Source of the DNA: CAYHVK01 sp964360255
GTDB lineage: Bacteria > Bdellovibrionota > Bdellovibrionia > Bdellovibrionales > UBA1609
DNA: 64,000 nt
Reading direction: 5' to 3'
Assembly: GCA_964360255.1 (NCBI GenBank)
Contig: CAYHVK010000003.1
Location: forward strand, 62,001-126,000
The notes under the pieces were generated by a model. It saw nothing but the letters and a program-made list of their open reading frames with translations. It was not told the DNA's origin and searched no databases. A program made the position numbers and the translations under genes. Positions 43,037-50,832 of the stretch are shown one piece after another; the first letter of the stretch is position 1; the number at the start of each line of letters is the position of its first letter.

Positions 43037-44935
43037 ATGCAAAAAACTAAAATTTTATTTACGGTCGTTGTTCTTCTTTCGTTAACTGCTTGTCAAATGT
43101 CGGCCGTCAGAAACGTCGCTTCTGAAAAAGATCTAGATGGAGTTCCGGCTCTTGCAGAACCACAAGTTCATTCAGGTTCTGATATGTTCATCAAGAAAAG
43201 ACAGGTTTATCTTCATGATGGTTCGATCAATCAGTGGAAAGCCGGTAAACTCAACTTAAAAAAACATTCACTTGCCACTGCCGAAGGCCTTAATGTTTTT
43301 CAGGCGCATGTGGATAACCTTATGAAAGGTGAGAGCGCAAAGGCTTTGCCTAAGGGCGCGAAACGCTCACTGCGTGAAATTCAAGCGATTTTAAATACTC
43401 TTGTGCAAATGAAAGTGGCTCAAGCAAGCGCTGAAGCTGAGAACGATGTGCTATCACATCTCTACGAGCTTACGGCCTCTTTCAATTACAACTTCCAGTT
43501 ACCGGTCAAAGAGCAGATGTGGGTGCTCGCGGCTCCGATTGAAGTATTAGGTAAGATGGCTCAAACAACTATGGGTAAAAAAGCAAAACCCGCGAACAAT
43601 GTTGTTGGCGCTGACGTCGACTCTAGTTTTCAAAACCCGGTGAATTCGAGTTTCTGGGTTCAGCCCACTGATCTTGAGAAGAGAAACCTTTATTACGGCT
43701 TCAATCGTAAATCACTTCCGGAGTTCAGTAAGCCTTGTAAATATAAAGATCCAAAAAAGAGTTATGGGACACATGGTGGTTTCGAGATCAAGTGCGATGG
43801 CCAAACATACAAAATCAAGTTTGGTAATGAAACTAAAACTGAGCCGTTCAACTCGCGTATCCTTTGGGCGCTAGGTTACAATGCAACTCCCATTGATTAC
43901 ACAAGAGGGGTTCAGGTGACTTACGATCGTAAGCTTTTAACTGAATACAATTCGAGAAAAGACCTAACGATGAATATCAAGAGCGCTCTTGGTTTCAGCT
44001 ATTACAAGCACCATTTGCAAAAAACGCTTGATCCTTTTCTTGATGCCATTGCTTCGGCTCGCTTGGTTGATGGTCGCACACTGTCTTCAGCTGAATTAAA
44101 AGCTCAGCTTTTGACGCCGGCATTTATTGCGAAGTCACAAGTCGCCGCTCAAGTTATTACGGATGCAGATGTAAATGCTGAATTTGAGAAGCAAGTGGCC
44201 GTGCTTATTATGCGTGAAGGCAGTGTCGAAGGCGAAAATGAAGCGGAGCAATCTTTAGGTCCATGGAGCTGGAATGATTTCGATCACCCAGACCGTCGTG
44301 AGTTGAGGGGTTTTTCTGTTTTTGCCTCATTCTTAAATATGTTTGATGTACGCACGGATAATAACCGTCTACGTATTTATATTGATGAAGAGGGTCAGAA
44401 GAAGTTGAAGCATTACGTGAGTGATGTTGGTAGTGGTTTAGGTAATGCAAGTAACTTGCTTAAGTTCTCAAACGGGCAATTTAACGTTTACCCTTGGGAA
44501 TTTATAACAAGCCGTCCAACAATGGTGCATGTAGGCCCGAAAGCTGAAAGAAGACAGCAGACTCCTTACGCTCCACTGGATTATCAACCCCTTGAGTACA
44601 ACGAAGCTTTTATGCGCGCTCAACCTGATGATGTGAAATGGGCCGCACGTCTCTTGGCGCGCCTTTCTGAGCAACAATTAATGGATGCCATGATTGCTTC
44701 AGGCTTTACAGCTGGTGAGACCAAACTTGTTCTCGAAAAAATGGTGGCTCGCCGTCAGAACCTAATGAAGGTTTTTGGTCTTGGTAAAGAGTACCCGAGT
44801 TTAATGAGTCGTATTGTTGATCGTTTACTTAATTATAATCCGAAATCAGGGGATGTGCCGCAAGCCCAGGGCAGTCGTGATCGTAAGAGAGCTGAAGCAG
44901 CTGGCGTTATTCAAAAGGGCCAGCTGGTTCCGTAA
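43037..44935 (+). CDS. lipoprotein with kinase-like motifs
   Basis: A 632-aa lipoprotein, lipobox LTAC with Cys19. Residues 60-190 are helical. The second half has KIKFGNETK, E269 in E-x4-R-ILWALG, D437-x4-N442 in FDVRTDNN, and D463-V-G in SDVGSGLG. Spacing and sequence parallel the exported protein at 40350-41645. The HRD-type His is Phe here. It is probably cotranscribed with the DUF2252 gene, 76 bp upstream. Homology between the two is well supported by eye; catalytic function is inference. Confidence 0.65.
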   Translation: MQKTKILFTVVVLLSLTACQMSAVRNVASEKDLDGVPALAEPQVHSGSDMFIKKRQVYLHDGSINQWKAGKLNLKKHSLATAEGLNVFQAHVDNLMKGESAKALPKGAKRSLREIQAILNTLVQMKVAQASAEAENDVLSHLYELTASFNYNFQLPVKEQMWVLAAPIEVLGKMAQTTMGKKAKPANNVVGADVDSSFQNPVNSSFWVQPTDLEKRNLYYGFNRKSLPEFSKPCKYKDPKKSYGTHGGFEIKCDGQTYKIKFGNETKTEPFNSRILWALGYNATPIDYTRGVQVTYDRKLLTEYNSRKDLTMNIKSALGFSYYKHHLQKTLDPFLDAIASARLVDGRTLSSAELKAQLLTPAFIAKSQVAAQVITDADVNAEFEKQVAVLIMREGSVEGENEAEQSLGPWSWNDFDHPDRRELRGFSVFASFLNMFDVRTDNNRLRIYIDEEGQKKLKHYVSDVGSGLGNASNLLKFSNGQFNVYPWEFITSRPTMVHVGPKAERRQQTPYAPLDYQPLEYNEAFMRAQPDDVKWAARLLARLSEQQLMDAMIASGFTAGETKLVLEKMVARRQNLMKVFGLGKEYPSLMSRIVDRLLNYNPKSGDVPQAQGSRDRKRAEAAGVIQKGQLVP

Positions 44936-44946
44936 GCGATTAGAGT

Positions 44947-45504
44947 TTATAAATCAGTATCTGTTGCGTCTTCGAGATAATCTTTCATAGAGAAGACAAT
45001 CGAGCGAAACCCATAGGCCTTCATTTCTTTGTAAGCCTCTTGGGGAGTCCATTTATTCGTATAATATCTGTAGAGGCCGCCCATCAAGCCTGTGCGCTCG
45101 CGACCATGACTGCAATGAATGAGGAGTGGGCGCAGAGAGTGGTCATTCATATAGCCTTGAACTTCATTGGCTTCTTCAGGTTTAGGGCGCCAAAATCCAT
45201 CAAGTGGACGTGAGATAAACTTCAAACCTAAAGACTTTGCAATTGCAGCTTCTGCAGCAATTTTCTTTTTGTCAGTTTGAAAACTTAAAATTGTTTTGAT
45301 TCCCATTTCTTTTAAAGCCGCAAGCTGAAGACCGTCTTCAGGTTGTGCACTTCTATAAAGGCCGGCTTCAATTTCTCCGAATCGCTCAACGGGTGTGTCT
45401 TGATAGGGCGGTGGAGCTTCATCCTTCTGAGTTTTTGCAAATCCGACTGTTGGTAATAGAAATAGGAATGATAGAAATACAGTGAGCATCCTTGCTCTAA
45501 TCAC
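44947..45504 (-). CDS. exported dual-specificity/tyrosine phosphatase
   Basis: A 185-aa protein with a signal peptide (LTVFLSFLFLLPTVGFA-K) and a Cys-x5-Arg phosphatase loop HCSHGRERTG (C131, R137). General-acid region PLDGFWRP and AGLYRSAQPEDG upstream are typical of the DSP/PTP-like group found in bacterial periplasms. Substrates may be phosphoproteins, phosphoinositides or inositol phosphates. It lies 11 bp from the end of the kinase-like lipoprotein gene, convergent. Confidence 0.85.
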   Translation of the reverse strand: MIRARMLTVFLSFLFLLPTVGFAKTQKDEAPPPYQDTPVERFGEIEAGLYRSAQPEDGLQLAALKEMGIKTILSFQTDKKKIAAEAAIAKSLGLKFISRPLDGFWRPKPEEANEVQGYMNDHSLRPLLIHCSHGRERTGLMGGLYRYYTNKWTPQEAYKEMKAYGFRSIVFSMKDYLEDATDTDL

Positions 45505-45621
45505 GGGTGGCCTCCTGGCTGTCGTTTTAAACAGAATATCAAGAGTGCTGCGCGCTAAGAGAGAAGTTCCTAATAAGGGTCACGTGATCTAGATGATTGT
45601 CGACTAGCAGAGGGGCTAGGT

Positions 45622-45654
45622 AAAAAAAAGACCCAGCAAAAGTTGCCGGGTCTT
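45622..45654 (-). terminator. terminator of the csbD-elaB-like operon
   Basis: AAGACCC/GGGTCTT with inner GCAA/TTGC pairing, followed on the minus strand by eight T. It lies 23 bp after the stop of the ElaB-like gene. Confidence 0.9.
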
Positions 45655-45676
45655 AGAATAGAATATGACGATGAGC

Positions 45677-46066
45677 TTATTCAGCTACTGGTTTTGACAT
45701 TGCGCTTTTGGCAAGAAAGCCTGCTGCAAAGCCGACGCAAATGGCGCCGAGTACAATTGTAGCTGGACTTTTTTGAACAGCTCGAGAGGCCAAACTTCTT
45801 ACTTTTGACAACTCTAAACCATATTCAGAGGCTAAAGATTTAATCTGTCCGAGAACAGCTTCGCCTTGAGCTTTAACATCGCCAATTAAGCGCTGAGAAA
45901 TTCCAGTGGCTTCGCTAACATAGCCAGTGGCTTCGTTAGAAATTTCACTGAGATCTTTATCAACGGCTTTTTTAGCCGAATTTTTTACCGTATTAAAATC
46001 AGCAGGAATGCCCGATTTTTTATTAGTTTTATAACCTAAGTTTGTATCAGTATTTGTGTAAGCCAT
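45677..46066 (-). CDS. ElaB/YqjD-like (DUF883-type) membrane-anchored stress protein
   Basis: A 129-aa protein: helical charged N-terminus, amphipathic middle (AQGEAVLGQIKSLASEYG), and one C-terminal membrane span SPATIVLGAICVGFAAGFLA, the layout of ElaB/YqjD proteins, which bind ribosomes at the inner membrane in stationary phase in E. coli. The ATG overlaps the stop of the csbD gene (TAATG). The pair has a sigma-54-like promoter upstream. Confidence 0.75.
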   Translation of the reverse strand: MAYTNTDTNLGYKTNKKSGIPADFNTVKNSAKKAVDKDLSEISNEATGYVSEATGISQRLIGDVKAQGEAVLGQIKSLASEYGLELSKVRSLASRAVQKSPATIVLGAICVGFAAGFLAKSAMSKPVAE

Positions 46067-46305
46067 TAGTATAAATCCTTTCTTTCTGGTGCGTCTTTAG
46101 TTCCCATATCTTGTACGAAGTCGTTAATTTGTTTGCGGATTGATTCTGTTTCTCCGCCGTATTTTGACTGAATTGTTCCGACAAATTTTTCAACATTGCC
46201 TTTGGCCTGTTCAATTTCATTGTCTGTAAGTTCGCCCCAAGTTTGGCGAATTTTACCTTTAACTTGATTCCATTTGCCTTGGATGATGTCTTGATTGAGC
46301 ATCAT
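46066..46305 (-). CDS. CsbD-family stress protein
   Basis: A 79-aa hydrophilic protein with the CsbD core: IQGKWNQVKGKIRQTWGELTDNEIEQAKGNVEKFVG. CsbD-like proteins are general-stress proteins of unknown biochemical role. AAGGAGG precedes a double ATG (46305/46302). It is the first gene of a two-gene operon; a -24/-12 promoter lies 66 bp upstream. Confidence 0.9.
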   Translation of the reverse strand: MMLNQDIIQGKWNQVKGKIRQTWGELTDNEIEQAKGNVEKFVGTIQSKYGGETESIRKQINDFVQDMGTKDAPERKDLY

Positions 46306-46370
46306 GGATGCCTCCTTAATAAATGATTACTATGCAGCCTCATGTGACGGCATTTACTTATTTCAATACA

Positions 46371-46385
46371 GCAATTCATGTTCCA
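46371..46385 (-). promoter_or_regulatory. sigma-54 promoter for csbD operon
   Basis: On the minus strand this reads TGGAAC-ATGAA-TTGC, one mismatch from TGGCAC-N5-TTGC. The predicted transcription start is near 46359, giving a 54-nt leader to csbD. An NtrC-family activator is encoded nearby. Confidence 0.65.
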
Positions 46386-46481
46386 ATCTGTACGGCAATC
46401 TACGGGCATTACAGATGGTGCGGCGTGGCTGTATGCCTCGATAAGAGGCCAATTGCCTCGAATTCTTGACGATTGAAAGTC

Positions 46482-46509
46482 TTGCCCTAGTAAAAAACAG
46501 AAATATAAT
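46482..46509 (+). promoter_or_regulatory. sigma-70-like promoter of the HPt gene
   Basis: TTGCCC, 16 bp, then a perfect TATAAT, 44 bp upstream of the HPt start codon. Confidence 0.5.
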
Positions 46510-46553
46510 CTATATTCAGCTCACTAAAAATAATTGAGTGAAAAGAGGTTTAA

Positions 46554-46835
46554 ATGGAATTACCACAAGAATTTTACATCAATTATATCACTCGCCGAGA
46601 AAAAGATTTGGCAGCATTAACTGCAGCCTCTCAAGCAAAAGATACAGAAGTATTTAAAAGAGTCGGCCACCAAATTAAAGGGAATGCTGACTCATTTGGT
46701 TTTAGTGAGTTAACAGCTATTGCTAATGAAATTGAGAAGATTTCTTCATCTGACTTTAATAATAAAAATGACAGCGTTGTATTAGAAAAGTTCTCGGGCT
46801 GGATCGCTGAGAAGAAAAAAATCTATTTTTCTTAA
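46554..46835 (+). CDS. stand-alone HPt phosphotransfer protein
   Basis: A 93-aa four-helix HPt domain with phospho-acceptor H39 in VGHQIKGNADSFGFSELT. AAGAGG precedes the ATG. HPt proteins carry phosphate from the receiver of a hybrid kinase to another receiver. Two hybrid kinases in the window (25597 and 50833) end in receivers without HPt, and an NtrC-type regulator follows here convergently, so it could link them; that wiring is inference. Confidence 0.85.
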   Translation: MELPQEFYINYITRREKDLAALTAASQAKDTEVFKRVGHQIKGNADSFGFSELTAIANEIEKISSSDFNNKNDSVVLEKFSGWIAEKKKIYFS

Positions 46836-46845
46836 TTCTCATTTA

Positions 46846-46869
46846 CTCTGCTCGGTGGCCCGAGCAGAG
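46846..46869. terminator. terminator between HPt and NtrC-type genes
   Basis: CTCTGCTCGG/CCGAGCAGAG perfect 10-bp stem, TGGC loop, between convergent genes, followed by CTTCTATTT on the plus strand. Confidence 0.75.
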
Positions 46870-46883
46870 CTTCTATTTAAACA

Positions 46884-48305
46884 TTAATGATCTAGTTGAA
46901 GCCGGCGATAAAGCGTCTTTCGGTCTATACCGAGCTCTTTTGCCGTACGATCTTTGGCTCCATTGTTCTTCTCTAAGGCATACTCAATATACTTTTGCGT
47001 GAGATTATGAAGCGTCAGAAGGTGACCCTCGTCATCAAGTAAAAAGTCATCATTACTGCGTTGCTCAGCCGTAGGCGTTGCGCTCGTATAAGGTGATTCA
47101 ATTTCTAAATCATCGGGCTGAATATCATAAGTGGAGCACAAGACAACCGCGCGTTCGATCGTATTTTCAAGTTCACGAACATTACCTTGCCATTTCTTAT
47201 CAAAAAGCACCTGAAGGGCTTCGCGTGAGAAGCGGCGAGCGGGTGACTCGTTGAGTGCCGAGAACTTTTTAAGGAAGAACTCTGCTAAGGGAAGAATGTC
47301 CTCTTTACGTTCACGCAGAGGCGGTACGTAAATCGGGATGACGTTTAGGCGGAAGAATAAATCTTCTCTGAAGTTGCCTTTGGCGACTTCATCATGAAGG
47401 TTTTTATGCGTAGCTGAAATCACCCGTGCATTAATAGGACGGTCTTGATTTTCGCCAACGCGCTTAATTTTCTTCTCTTGAAGGACTCGCAAGATCTTTG
47501 CCTGTAGAGCTAAAGTCAGATCACCAATTTCATCTAAGAAAATTGTGCCGCCTTCGGCTTCTTCAAAGAGACCGATCTTTTTATCTATGGCTCCGGTGAA
47601 AGACCCTTTGGCGTGACCAAAAAGTTCACTCTCTAATAGGTTTTCAGGAATGGCCGAGCAGTTGATGGCAACGAACGGACCTTTCTTGCGTGTACTATTG
47701 TTATGAATGAATTTGGCGACCAGCTCTTTGCCGGTACCGCTTTCTCCGTTTACAAATACGTTAGCATTACTCTTCGCCACTCTTTTCGCCAGGTCTAAAG
47801 CCTTCACGAAGCTAGGACTGCGACCAATAAGGCCATCGTAACTAGAGGCCAGATTAGACTGACCTTTAACTAACGAGCGCAGTGACGATACGTCTTGCTT
47901 TAAATTGTTTAAATGAAAAGCGCGTTCAACTGAAACTTGCAATTGCGGAAAGTGAATCGGTTTTACAATGAAGTCGTAAGCACCGTTTCGAATCGCGCGC
48001 ATTGCTATTTCTGCCGAACGAGTGACTGTCATAACAATTATTGGAGCTTCAATCTTTTGTTGCTTCGCTGCTATCGTAAAATCAATACCATTCATCTTCG
48101 GTAATTGAAGATCCGTTAGAATAACGTCACAGCAGTCAGATGGATTCTCTGCTAATTTTTTGAGAGCTTCTTCGGCCGACATAAACGTCGTTACAGAAGC
48201 GCCACGCGTTTTAAAAAAGTTGACTAGGAGATCTAAGATATCCTGGTCGTCGTCGATGATTACTATTTTGTTATTTGTGTAGTTGTTTTCTTTTATATTG
48301 CTCAT
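46884..48305 (-). CDS. NtrC-family sigma-54-dependent response regulator
   Basis: 473 aa: receiver with D65 (VILTDLQLPKM), AAA+ domain with Walker A GESGTGKE, the sigma-54-contact loop GSFTGA (Ser variant of GAFTGA), Walker B GGTIFLDEIGD, and a C-terminal Fis-type HTH (NNGAKDRTAKELGIDRKTLYRRL). It activates sigma-54 promoters after phosphorylation. Three -24/-12 sites lie within 3.7 kb on either side, two of them before stress genes, so it is the likely local activator. The cognate kinase is not adjacent. Confidence 0.95.
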   Translation of the reverse strand: MSNIKENNYTNNKIVIIDDDQDILDLLVNFFKTRGASVTTFMSAEEALKKLAENPSDCCDVILTDLQLPKMNGIDFTIAAKQQKIEAPIIVMTVTRSAEIAMRAIRNGAYDFIVKPIHFPQLQVSVERAFHLNNLKQDVSSLRSLVKGQSNLASSYDGLIGRSPSFVKALDLAKRVAKSNANVFVNGESGTGKELVAKFIHNNSTRKKGPFVAINCSAIPENLLESELFGHAKGSFTGAIDKKIGLFEEAEGGTIFLDEIGDLTLALQAKILRVLQEKKIKRVGENQDRPINARVISATHKNLHDEVAKGNFREDLFFRLNVIPIYVPPLRERKEDILPLAEFFLKKFSALNESPARRFSREALQVLFDKKWQGNVRELENTIERAVVLCSTYDIQPDDLEIESPYTSATPTAEQRSNDDFLLDDEGHLLTLHNLTQKYIEYALEKNNGAKDRTAKELGIDRKTLYRRLQLDH

Positions 48306-48428
48306 GTCTCTTTTTTACTCGCGCTGAGACATTACGCAACGGTATTTTTTCATTGGTCCTATTTAGCCCCCAAAACGTACAAAAATGCCACAACCATTGT
48401 ATCTACTGCAATTTAAGCCATTTGAACC

Positions 48429-48443
48429 TGGCACATCAATTGC
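48429..48443 (+). promoter_or_regulatory. sigma-54 promoter upstream of DUF1328 gene
   Basis: TGGCAC-ATCAA-TTGC is an exact match to the -24/-12 consensus. The predicted start is near 48455, 65 nt before the DUF1328 ATG. It is divergent from the NtrC-type gene. Confidence 0.8.
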
Positions 48444-48519
48444 CCTTTAAGGTTTTATGTAAAGCAAGGTCGGGAATGATCTCGGTCTATAAATAAAATA
48501 TATCTTCAGGAGGTATCAA

Positions 48520-48702
48520 ATGTTTCGTGCAGCTATCGCATTCTTCGTACTCGCACTTGTCGCCATGTTATTCGGAGCTAGTGGAATCGCAGGAATGTCA
48601 GCCGATATCGGCAGAATACTATTAACTGTATTCTTAGTTCTCGCAGTTCTCTCTTTTGTTGTTGGTCTTGTCACTGGACGTTCGCCACGACAGCTTCCGT
48701 AA
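48520..48702 (+). CDS. DUF1328 small membrane protein (YtjA-like)
   Basis: A 60-aa protein with two membrane spans (AIAFFVLALVAMLFGASGIAG and ILLTVFLVLAVLSFVVGLV), the whole of the DUF1328 family. Its role is unknown, but it is often stress-linked. CAGGAGG precedes the ATG. It is the first gene after a consensus sigma-54 promoter. Confidence 0.88.
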   Translation: MFRAAIAFFVLALVAMLFGASGIAGMSADIGRILLTVFLVLAVLSFVVGLVTGRSPRQLP

Positions 48703-48753
48703 ACAGTATTTTAAGTAACAGTCCTATTAATTTAATTAGCAAAGGTTGATTTT

Positions 48754-49044
48754 ATGAAGAAGATTTTAAGCGCAGTTTTATTCACGTCTGTAATGACGCT
48801 AGGGTTTGTTCACTCGGCCCTAGCAGCAGATGGCGTAGTTGAAAAAACAAAAGAAACAGCCGGTGAAGTCGTAGATGACACAGGCAAAGTCGTTAAAAAA
48901 GGTTACCGTGCAGCAAAAGACAAAACTTGCCACCTCGTGAATGGCAAAATGGAGTGTGCCGCTCAAGAAGTGAAGCACAAGGCTCAGAATGCGGGTGATG
49001 AAATTAGCGACAAGGCCAACGACGTTAAGAAAAAGGTTAACTAA
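48754..49044 (+). CDS. periplasmic LEA-like helical protein
   Basis: A 96-aa protein with signal peptide ending HSALA-A. The mature part is one amphipathic charged helix with 11-residue-like repeats (VVEKTKETAGEVVDDTGKVV; AGDEISDKANDVKKK), resembling LEA or CsbD proteins, interrupted by a CHLVNGKMEC loop likely closed by a disulfide. It is probably cotranscribed with DUF1328 (51 bp) and the barrel gene (24 bp). No named family is recognised. Confidence 0.7.
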   Translation: MKKILSAVLFTSVMTLGFVHSALAADGVVEKTKETAGEVVDDTGKVVKKGYRAAKDKTCHLVNGKMECAAQEVKHKAQNAGDEISDKANDVKKKVN

Positions 49045-49068
49045 TTTATAATTTGGAGAAAACAGCAA

Positions 49069-49794
49069 ATGAATCGCCTATTAATAGCTACAATTCTTGC
49101 AGTGCCATGCTTCGGTATGGCTCAGCAGACGAAAAAGACCACAACAGCAACGGCAGCGCCTACGACAGCTCCGACTCAAACAACAACGGTTGAGACAGAA
49201 ACGACGACTTCTGAGCCGGCTCCGGCACCAGCATCAGAGGAAAAAGAAGATAGTGGTGGTTTATTTGTTGAGCCTGCAGTCACCTACCAAATGAACGATA
49301 CTGATTTTAATTGGGGGTCTTTCGGTTCATCTGAAGGTGAAGCCAATGGTTTCGGTCTTGGTATGCGACTTGGCTTTCATGCTAGCGAAGTTTTCTTCGT
49401 CGGTATGGACGCTCGCTATTCACAGCTAGGTTTTGAAGAAGACAGTGTGAGCTACGATGCGGACGCTGAAGATTTTAATTATGGTCCTGTTGTGGGTATT
49501 CAAATGCCTGATTACGGAATGCGCGTTTGGGCGACGTATGTTGCTGGCGGATCCTTTGATCCAGATAGAGACAGCTCTTCTTTAGATGTGAAGTTTGAAG
49601 ATACCACTGGTTATCGTGTTGGTGTTGGCTTTCACTTAAAGTCATTTAGCATCAATGCTGAATATCAAAAGTTAGAGTACGACAAAACAAAAGTTCAACA
49701 ACTGGGTCCGTTCGCGAGCCCAGGCGATATTGACGGAAACAATTTTGAAACAGAAGCTTGGATTGGTAGCGTTTCATTCCCGATCGAAATGTAA
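49069..49794 (+). CDS. outer-membrane beta-barrel protein with Thr/Pro-rich linker
   Basis: 241 aa: signal peptide ending GMAQ, low-complexity Thr/Ala/Pro/Glu linker (about 20-65), then alternating strands of an 8-strand OmpA/OmpW-like barrel (GFGLGMRLGFHASEVFFVGMDARYSQLG; GYRVGVGFHLKSFSINAEYQKLEY) ending in SVSFPIEM. The function is probably structural or adhesive. It is the last gene of the sigma-54 stress operon and is followed by a strong terminator. Confidence 0.78.
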   Translation: MNRLLIATILAVPCFGMAQQTKKTTTATAAPTTAPTQTTTVETETTTSEPAPAPASEEKEDSGGLFVEPAVTYQMNDTDFNWGSFGSSEGEANGFGLGMRLGFHASEVFFVGMDARYSQLGFEEDSVSYDADAEDFNYGPVVGIQMPDYGMRVWATYVAGGSFDPDRDSSSLDVKFEDTTGYRVGVGFHLKSFSINAEYQKLEYDKTKVQQLGPFASPGDIDGNNFETEAWIGSVSFPIEM

Positions 49795-49819
49795 TCCCTA
49801 CTAAGTTTCTGATTTCAGT

Positions 49820-49850
49820 AAACGGGCTGCTTTATGCAGCCCGTTTTTTT
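49820..49850 (+). terminator. terminator of the stress operon
   Basis: AAACGGGCTGC/GCAGCCCGTTT 11-bp stem, TTTAT loop, then TTTT. It starts 26 bp after the barrel gene stop. Confidence 0.95.
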
Positions 49851-49864
49851 GCCGCTGCTCCATA

Positions 49865-49899
49865 CAAAAAAGCCCGTGGCCTTGGGCCCGGGCTTTTTA
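49865..49899. terminator. second hairpin terminator, bidirectional
   Basis: AAAAAGCCCG/CGGGCTTTTT 10-bp stem with inner GGCC/GGCC pairing, A-run on one side and T-run on the other. It could back up termination on either strand. Confidence 0.8.
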
Positions 49900-49914
49900 T
49901 TATTTGCTTTGCGC

Positions 49915-49944
49915 AAAAAAAGACGGGGCTAGTTTCTAGCCCCG
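49915..49944 (-). terminator. terminator of the candidate small RNA
   Basis: CGGGGCTAG/CTAGCCCCG perfect 9-bp stem (49924-49944) with a 3-nt loop; on the minus strand it is followed by TC and seven T. Confidence 0.92.
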
Positions 49945-50006
49945 AAGGATGGTGTGGGGAGGGTGGATACTTTGTTTGATATCTAGAATGATTTCAAACG
50001 AGACAT
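49915..50006 (-). ncRNA. candidate sigma-54-dependent small RNA, about 92 nt
   Basis: A perfect minus-strand -24/-12 promoter (50018-50032) predicts a start at 50006. Downstream there is no CDS. The transcript would have a 5' stem (GTTTGA/TCAAAC, 49974-49999), an unpaired C-rich stretch CACCCUCCCCACACC (complement of 49951-49965) that could pair with Shine-Dalgarno sequences, and an intrinsic terminator. This stem, C-rich seed, terminator layout is typical of trans-acting regulatory RNAs. Expression is not demonstrated. Confidence 0.6.
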
Positions 50007-50017
50007 TTATATATAGA

Positions 50018-50032
50018 GCAACAGATGTGCCA
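50018..50032 (-). promoter_or_regulatory. sigma-54 promoter with no CDS downstream
   Basis: The minus strand reads TGGCAC-ATCTG-TTGC, an exact match to the -24/-12 consensus. The only transcribed feature downstream is the 92-nt terminator-ended region. Confidence 0.75.
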
Positions 50033-50248
50033 GGCTCAGCTCCGGCATATTGAATTACATGATGGGGCCTAGACCATGAGCGTGGCAAACTGCCTCGAGC
50101 TAGTGGAAGATTACCCGACTTGGTGATTTGAAGGGGATAGGAGCTAACACGAATTTAACTAGACCTTTGTGGCCTAAATTTTAACCTAATTTTATATCTA
50201 GAGTATCATATCAGCGGACTCAAAAAAGTTCTGAAAAAGGAAATCTGA

Positions 50249-50755
50249 ATGTCTAAAGTTACGTACTCATTTATTTTACTTTCAGTTAGTTTTTTTATGG
50301 GTTGCTCAGACCTGGGTGTTTCGGGCATTGCGAGCGATGATAGTCGTGGAGGACTGGGTGGCGTCTGTGATCTTACGGGGACTTGGTCGCGCTGTTCAAG
50401 TTATGGCGGCAGCTCAACTCGCGTTGTGATTATTGGAACTGATACATCGATTCATGAAACAATTGAAAGTTTCAATACGGCCGACAACTGTGTCGGGGCT
50501 CCTGACAGCACGGTCGCATTCAATGCTACTTATGTACTGGGGGTTCAGGGCGCCGCTGCATCAGTAGCTGGAGCCACTGATGCAGACTTAGTCCCAGATG
50601 TAGATCTATTCGGCTGTGGCGCTCATCAGCCGGCTTACACATTCGTGAAATTCAATACCTCTTGTACGGAATTTAATCCAGCGATCTCAGTGCCTTCATG
50701 TGATATAAACAGTCGTGGTACGAGTCTAGATTCTGAGCCTTTTATTAAACAATAA
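50249..50755 (+). CDS. hypothetical lipoprotein, 168 aa
   Basis: Lipobox FMGC with Cys19, Gly/Ser-rich linker, then a Cys-containing beta-rich domain (CDLTGTWSRCSSYGGSSTRVVIIG) resembling short lipocalin-like lipoproteins. Six further Cys suggest disulfides. AAGGAAA precedes the ATG. Function unknown. Confidence 0.65.
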   Translation: MSKVTYSFILLSVSFFMGCSDLGVSGIASDDSRGGLGGVCDLTGTWSRCSSYGGSSTRVVIIGTDTSIHETIESFNTADNCVGAPDSTVAFNATYVLGVQGAAASVAGATDADLVPDVDLFGCGAHQPAYTFVKFNTSCTEFNPAISVPSCDINSRGTSLDSEPFIKQ

Positions 50756-50832
50756 CTTGAGATTCACATTGCTTGCCCGCCCCTGATGCTTGATAATTAA
50801 AATTTGTTTAATTTATAGTTCGGGCGGCTTCA

